Shown here one piece after another: positions 59,856-64,000 of a stretch of DNA of 64,000 nucleotides. The position numbers were made by a program, and so were the translations under genes. Origin of the DNA: Actinomycetes bacterium (GTDB lineage: Bacteria; Actinomycetota; Actinomycetes; Streptosporangiales; Streptosporangiaceae); NCBI GenBank assembly GCA_025964575.1, contig JAOPYO010000021.1, positions 1 through 64,000 on the forward strand. The letters are read 5' to 3'. The notes beneath the pieces were generated by a model that worked only from the letters and a program-made list of their open reading frames with translations, was not told where the DNA came from and ran no database searches. Numbering within the stretch: position 1 is the stretch's first letter; every line of letters starts with the position of its first letter.

Positions 59856-60620
59856 TCAGCGCATGGTCGCTCCGCCGTCGACGCTGAGGACCTGACCGAC
59901 GACCCATTCCGCGTCGGCGGAGAGCAGATAGGCGACGGCCGCGGCGATGTCATCCGGGTCCCCCAGGCGGGGGCTGCGTTGCGCCTTGAGCACGGACGCG
60001 CGGAAGTCCTCCGGGAGGTTCTCCCGTATGTTGGCGGTGAGGACCAGACCGGGTGCGATGGCGTTGGCGCGAATGCCTTTCTTGCCCCATTTGGAAGCGG
60101 TATGCCGCATCAGTGCGTTCACCCCGGCCTTGGCCATCGCATAGCTCACCCGCTCGCGTTCACCGACGAAGGCCGCACCGGAGGAGGTGTACACGATCGC
60201 GCCCTTGCCCCGCTCGAGCATCACCGGGACCACATACCTGGTCAGGAGCAGATAGCCGCGTAGATCGACGTCGATGGTGCGCTGGAAGACCTCCAGCGAC
60301 ACCTCCACCGCGTCGGTGTCGGCGCCGATGACGCTCAGGTCGGCGGCGTTGGCGTGCAGCCCGTCGATCCGGCCATAGACCTTCACCGCGGTGGCGATGA
60401 GCGTGGCCACAGAGGTCTCGTCGCTCTGGTCGTAGTGCACCGAGGTAGCCTGCCCACCCGCCGCACCGATCTCGGTCGCGACCCGGTCGGCATTGCCGAT
60501 GTCGATGTCACCGACGATGACCCGAGCGCCCTCTGCGGCCAACCGGCGGGCCGTCGCGGCACCGATGCCGCTGCCCGCACCGGCCACGACAACGACCTGA
60601 TCATCGAAACGCCGCATCAT
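59856..60620 (-). CDS. SDR family NAD(P)-dependent oxidoreductase
   Basis: A 254-residue classical short-chain dehydrogenase with cofactor motif VVAGAGSGIGAATARRL at residues 10-26, the NAA-type segment, S-Y-K catalysis (TSSGAAFVGERERVSYAMAK) and a C-terminal GQVLSVDGGATM. It reduces or oxidises an alcohol or ketone. The acidic VGDIDIGN after strand two suggests NAD(H). It follows the DapB-like gene by about 50 bases on the same strand, so the two probably form an operon. Confidence 0.92.
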   Translation of the reverse strand: MMRRFDDQVVVVAGAGSGIGAATARRLAAEGARVIVGDIDIGNADRVATEIGAAGGQATSVHYDQSDETSVATLIATAVKVYGRIDGLHANAADLSVIGADTDAVEVSLEVFQRTIDVDLRGYLLLTRYVVPVMLERGKGAIVYTSSGAAFVGERERVSYAMAKAGVNALMRHTASKWGKKGIRANAIAPGLVLTANIRENLPEDFRASVLKAQRSPRLGDPDDIAAAVAYLLSADAEWVVGQVLSVDGGATMR

Positions 60621-60672
60621 CGTTGAGCACTCTCCTCTGTGGTCCGGGGGTGTCCGGGCTGGCCTGAGGTGG

Positions 60673-61800
60673 TCACTGGTCGTTCACGGCACCGCCGGCG
60701 GGTCGTCGCAGCAGGTGACGCCCGGTGAACATCGGCAGGGTGAACGGGGTGTGCAGACCTGGCGGGGCCTGGACCACGGCGGGGATCGCGTTGACGACCC
60801 GCAGAGCGGTGGCGAGGGTGCCCGGAACGGTGGGGTCGTCGGCATCGGGGTTGGCGATGTCGAGCCGCCAGGACGGTTCACCCTCGATCTCGACGCGGTA
60901 TCCGCCGCTTCCGCCGAACGGCGGGGCAGGCCAGTCCGGGGCGAGATCGTCCCGTAGCCGGGTGACGTGCTCGACCGTGATGACGGGCGCTCCCCGCACG
61001 ATGCCGGCGACGCGGAAGCGCATCGCGGCCGACGTGCCCTTGGCGATCGTCCCTGCGGCGATCTCGAAGGTCTCCGGAGCGGGGCACAGCTCATAGGACT
61101 CCTCGACCTCGTCCAGGGCGACGTCGAGCTGCTCGGCGATGAGATGGACGATCGATCCCCACATGAGCGTCAGGACACCCGGTTGCAGGATCGGCGGCCG
61201 GTGGTCCAGCGGTTTGCCGAAGCCGAACTTCCCGACGATGGCCTCGGGCTTGTCCCACTTGCCGTAGCACATGACCTCGCTGACCTTCACGGCGTCGATG
61301 CGCAGGCAGATGCCGCTCAGGATGAGCGGGAGCACGTCGTTCATGAGCCCCGGGTCGAGACCGGTGGTCAGGCACGAGGAACCGCCCTGGGCGCAGGAGG
61401 ACTCCAGCCTCCGTACGGTCTCGGGATCGGCGGAGGGAGGATGCACCAGGGGGATCAGGGCGGTCGAGACGACATCGATGCCCGCCTCGAGGATGCGGCA
61501 CAGATCGTCGACGGCGTCCGTGGGCCGCCGCCCGGTGGCCACCTCCTGCCGGCCCGCGGTCCCGACCGCCGTGTAACAGATCACGTCGGGCCGGGCGGCG
61601 ATCAGCGCGTCAGAGTCGGTCGTGGCCAGCACCCCGGTTCGCGCGCCGAGGCCGCACAGCTCGCCGGCGTCCCTGCCCACCTTGGCGGGGTCGCTGACCA
61701 CGACCCCGGCGAGCTCCAGATCGGGATGCTCGATGATCGCGCGCAACGCCTGTTTTCCGACATTGCCCGTCGCCCATTGCCCGACGCGGTACGCCATCAC
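60673..61800 (-). CDS. DapB-like NAD(P)H-dependent dehydrogenase
   Basis: A 375-residue protein with a Rossmann start (YRVGQWATGNVGKQALRAII) and the fold of dihydrodipicolinate reductase / 2,4-diaminopentanoate dehydrogenase-like proteins. It contains ISGICLRIDAVKVSEVMCYG and a long C-terminal domain that is not DapB. Actinobacterial homologues are common in lipid and steroid regions; the substrate is unknown. The ATG codon pair at 61800 has CAGGAGG upstream. Confidence 0.85.
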   Translation of the reverse strand: MMAYRVGQWATGNVGKQALRAIIEHPDLELAGVVVSDPAKVGRDAGELCGLGARTGVLATTDSDALIAARPDVICYTAVGTAGRQEVATGRRPTDAVDDLCRILEAGIDVVSTALIPLVHPPSADPETVRRLESSCAQGGSSCLTTGLDPGLMNDVLPLILSGICLRIDAVKVSEVMCYGKWDKPEAIVGKFGFGKPLDHRPPILQPGVLTLMWGSIVHLIAEQLDVALDEVEESYELCPAPETFEIAAGTIAKGTSAAMRFRVAGIVRGAPVITVEHVTRLRDDLAPDWPAPPFGGSGGYRVEIEGEPSWRLDIANPDADDPTVPGTLATALRVVNAIPAVVQAPPGLHTPFTLPMFTGRHLLRRPAGGAVNDQ

Positions 61801-61993
61801 GGCCTCCTGGCCAAGCGCTCGTTCAAATCCTGTACGGATGGTACGCCCTGATGCCCGCGGGTCCTGGCCCGTTGCGTGACGCGTGTCATGGCGATCGCTG
61901 CCGGTGAACCGAAAGCGTGCCCTCTACGTTGGGAAGCATGTGCGCCGAACACGCCGACCGGGCCCGCGGGCCACGCCACGGGCAGGATCACGG

Positions 61994-62488
61994 GTGAGGG
62001 CGGTGGCGCCCGTGACCTCAGGGCTGCTCTTGGAGGTTCCCGCGGAGACTGTGTACGGTTTTCTCTCGCAGTTGCCCAACCATCAGAGAATGGGCGGCAG
62101 GCGATTCCGGCTGAAGGGCTTCGCCGTTGACCGCCTCGGCGCGAAAATCCTGGTCTGCGGGCCGCTGGGAATCCGCCGGACCGTCGAAACGACGATCACC
62201 TGCTTGCATCCGTCACGTGGCGTGGGCGGCACCGCCATGATCGGCCGCCGGACCGTCGCTCACGTGCACTGGACCATCGATGCCGTGGGGGAGCGGTCGC
62301 GGGTGGCGCTGACGGCGACGGTGCTGCGCGTCGGGGCGCTGGACCGGCTGCTGCTGGCAGCCGGCGGAAGGAGGTGGCTCGCCCGCAGTTTCGATCGGGT
62401 CCTGATGCTGCTCGCCGCCACCCTGGGTGCCCCCGCCCTCGGCGAGACGGCCCCGGTCAGCGTTCCCAACGGAGATCAGGGAGGTTGA
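61994..62488 (+). CDS. SRPBCC family protein
   Basis: A 164-residue lipid-binding-fold protein: TSGLLLEVPAETVYGFLSQL, GRRTVAHVHWTIDAVGERSR and VLRVGALDRLLLAAGGRRWL. The pattern is of the polyketide cyclase/SRPBCC type; ligand unknown. The start is uncertain (GTG at 61994 or 62003, both behind GGTGAGG). It overlaps the convergent cupin gene by 32 bases. Confidence 0.75.
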   Translation: MRAVAPVTSGLLLEVPAETVYGFLSQLPNHQRMGGRRFRLKGFAVDRLGAKILVCGPLGIRRTVETTITCLHPSRGVGGTAMIGRRTVAHVHWTIDAVGERSRVALTATVLRVGALDRLLLAAGGRRWLARSFDRVLMLLAATLGAPALGETAPVSVPNGDQGG

Positions 62489-62897
62489 TCACGATGGCCT
62501 CCTGCGTGCTTCGGGCGACCACCACGATCGCCTCGGTCTCCGGATCGGGATTCTCCTCGCGGTGCGGGACGAAGGGCGGCACGAAGACGTAGTCCCCGGG
62601 CCGGGTGTCGATGCGGGTCTCCCGCGGCTCGTCCCCGTCCATATCGAGGAACACGAACGATGGGGTGCCGCTGACCACATAGATCGCGGTCTCGGAGGCG
62701 CCGTGATGGTGGTCGGTGGAAATGGCCCCCGGCGCCACGTGCGTCTGACCCATCCACAGCTTCTGGGAACCGACCGTGGCGCCGCTGATCGCCGCCTTGC
62801 GGATCATCCCGGACGTCTGCGCGGTCTCGGGGTCCAGGTCCGCGGGGGCGATGTGGTGCAGCCGGCGATGAAAGGGATCCTCAGGAATCTCGCTCAT
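62457..62897 (-). CDS. Cupin domain protein
   Basis: A 146-residue cupin with metal-binding motifs: DHHHGASETAIYVVSG (first motif with the three histidines and glutamate) and GDYVFVPPFVPHREEN (second motif with histidine). A metal-dependent isomerase, dioxygenase or sensor; the reaction is unknown. Its 3' end overlaps the SRPBCC gene on the other strand. Confidence 0.88.
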   Translation of the reverse strand: MSEIPEDPFHRRLHHIAPADLDPETAQTSGMIRKAAISGATVGSQKLWMGQTHVAPGAISTDHHHGASETAIYVVSGTPSFVFLDMDGDEPRETRIDTRPGDYVFVPPFVPHREENPDPETEAIVVVARSTQEAIVINLPDLRWER

Positions 62898-62925
62898 GCC
62901 CCATGCTTACCCCCTGAAGGAGTGG

Positions 62926-63711
62926 TCAGCCGAGTCGGCGGTGCGACAGGCTGGGCAGGATCTCGCGCACCCGCGCGGTGACGTCCTGGTCGATCGCGGC
63001 GACCCGTACGGCCGGGAACGGGCCGAGGTCGGCGTGCACCACGCCCATGGGGTCGACGAGCAGGCTGCGCCCGACACCGGTCCGCCCTCCTGAAGGCGGG
63101 CTCGAGGTGTCCGGAGCCTTGTCCACCGCCACCGTCCAGGTCGTGTTCTCGATGGCGCGAGCCCGGACCAGCGTGGTCCAGTGCTCCTCCTTGAAGACGC
63201 CCTGAGCCCAGGCTGCGATGATCACGATGACCTCGGCGCCCTGGTCGACGAGGGCCCGGAACAGCTCGGGGAACCGCACGTCATAGCAGGTGACCAGGCC
63301 GATCCTGGTGCCCGCGAGCTCGACGACCACGGGATCTCCGCCGGGTGCCACCACCTCCGACTCCCGGAAGGCGTAGGCGTCGAAGAGATGGATCTTCCGG
63401 TAGGAGCCGATCAGCTCTCCGGAGGCGTCGATGGCCACCGAGGTGTTGTAGACCCGGCCTGCGTCGGCGGGCTCGAAGACCCCGGCGATCAGCGCGGTGC
63501 CGTGCTCGCGGGCCGCCTCGCGCAGGGCCACGACGAACGGACCGTCCAAGGGCTCGGCGATCGCGCGAAGGTCGTTACCGAACCGTACCTGCGCGGCCTC
63601 GGGGAACACCGCGAGATCGGCGTCACCGACCGTGGCCAGCGCGTCGCGGATCCGCTGCAGATTCTCCTTGGGGTCGTCGCCGACCGGGATCTGACACAAC
63701 GCCACGCGCAT
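62926..63711 (-). CDS. Carbon-nitrogen hydrolase (nitrilase superfamily amidase)
   Basis: A 261-residue nitrilase-superfamily protein. The catalytic triad is visible: the glutamate in AVFPEAAQVRFG, the lysine in SYRKIHLFDAY and the cysteine in GLVTCYDVRFPE. Segments around RFPELFRALVDQGAEVI are typical of omega-amidase and related amidases. It cleaves an amide or nitrile. The ATG at 63711 has GAAGGAG eight bases upstream. A palindrome 79 bases before the start may be its operator. Confidence 0.93.
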   Translation of the reverse strand: MRVALCQIPVGDDPKENLQRIRDALATVGDADLAVFPEAAQVRFGNDLRAIAEPLDGPFVVALREAAREHGTALIAGVFEPADAGRVYNTSVAIDASGELIGSYRKIHLFDAYAFRESEVVAPGGDPVVVELAGTRIGLVTCYDVRFPELFRALVDQGAEVIVIIAAWAQGVFKEEHWTTLVRARAIENTTWTVAVDKAPDTSSPPSGGRTGVGRSLLVDPMGVVHADLGPFPAVRVAAIDQDVTARVREILPSLSHRRLG

Positions 63712-63789
63712 CGTCGGCACTCCTTCGTCATAGGTCTTCCGTTCATAGTCTCCCGCCGTGACGGCATGCTGGGCGACCCATGCCCATCT

Positions 63790-63804
63790 GTGACCATAGG
63801 TCAC
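63790..63804. promoter_or_regulatory. 15-base inverted repeat upstream of the nitrilase gene
   Basis: GTGACC-ATA-GGTCAC (63790-63804), perfect arms with a three-base spacer, in the gap between the nitrilase gene and the cupin remnant. Its size suits a dimeric repressor. It could also be the operator of the lost cupin gene. Confidence 0.5.
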
Positions 63805-63991
63805 CGCTTGTGCCGGTACATGTGCACGCACGTACCGCGCGGGTCAGGCTCTGGTCGAGCCGAGTGGCGCCGGCCAGGTCCATCTGGGCCGCAACCTCGG
63901 TGTGGTCCCGGTGGTGCTCTACGCGACCTACCTCAACCCGGTCGGACAGCCGCTCGCCGTGGCCGCTCCCGACCCCGGCTGTCGCCGCTGA
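63803..63991 (+). pseudogene. Cupin protein C-terminal remnant
   Basis: The open frame after a TAG at 63797-63799 reads CARTYRAGQALVEPSGAGQV, then HLGRNLGVVPVVLYATYLNP and VGQPLAVAAPDPGC before TGA at 63989-63991. This is the C-terminal strand region of small actinomycete cupins (VHLGRNxGxVPVVLYATYLNP). The front, with the metal-binding motifs, is gone, and no start codon with a ribosome-binding site precedes it. Confidence 0.75.
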
Positions 63992-64000
63992 CTCTCGTAC

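Overview
The window is GC-rich, densely packed DNA with frequent ATGA/GTGA stop-start overlaps and GTG/TTG starts. The riboflavin operon order (ribE-ribM-ribBA-ribH) followed by hisG and a PH-domain membrane protein, together with MoxR/VWA/XdhC accessory genes, DUF6986, DUF5302, DUF1906 and PucR genes, points to an actinomycete. Streptosporangiales (Actinomadura/Nonomuraea-like) is my best guess, by inference only. No rRNA, tRNA or CRISPR array was seen.

Layout. 1-4.3 kb: riboflavin synthesis and uptake, hisG, PH-domain protein. 4.3-5.2 kb: class A beta-lactamase-like serine hydrolase. 5.5-8.5 kb: a three-gene redox module (membrane-anchored exported protein; a bis-heme membrane core with the histidine spacing of NADPH oxidases; a NuoF-like flavoprotein fused to a 3Fe-4S-type ferredoxin). 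8.5-11.9 kb, minus strand: Tat-exported sulfite oxidase-like protein, SBP56/methanethiol oxidase, membrane protein. 12-16 kb: molybdo-hydroxylase accessory genes (MoxR, VWA, XdhC, MocA-like). 16.1-20.9 kb: DoxX/MarR pair with a clear operator-promoter, DUF6986 lyase, aldose epimerase, UBP zinc finger, AurF-like diiron N-oxygenase. 21.4-27.5 kb: an NIS siderophore operon (two IucA/IucC synthetases, a PLP decarboxylase, an MFS exporter). 27.5-32.3 kb: a scarred accessory zone with an integrase tail, BlaI/M56 pair, AHSA1 fragment, LURP-one-like gene, baeRF3 and GNAT. 32.3-43.9 kb: purine/ureide catabolism (FdrA-DUF1116-DUF2877, the oxamate carbamoyltransferase type; PucR; NCS2 permease; three-subunit form II molybdenum hydroxylase). 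44-46.8 kb: two polysaccharide deacetylases and CoxG. 46.9-58.7 kb: FKBP, FrnE-like, hydantoinase A/B, DUF1906 glycoside-hydrolase-like, D,D-carboxypeptidase, AlkZ-like, CoA transferase with a fused carboxyltransferase. 58.7-64 kb: DUF7662 and DUF5302 proteins, SDR, DapB-like dehydrogenase, SRPBCC, cupin, nitrilase-family amidase and a cupin remnant.

How it fits together. The molybdenum hydroxylase at 40-43.9 kb has its usual accessory genes 25 kb away (12-16 kb) and coxG at 46 kb. The siderophore operon and debris lie between, which suggests an older purine/molybdo-hydroxylase locus opened by later insertions. The most notable items are the split NOX-like electron-transfer module, an intergenic repeat family that bridges the stop codon of one gene and the start of the next, and the integrase scar at the end of the siderophore operon.
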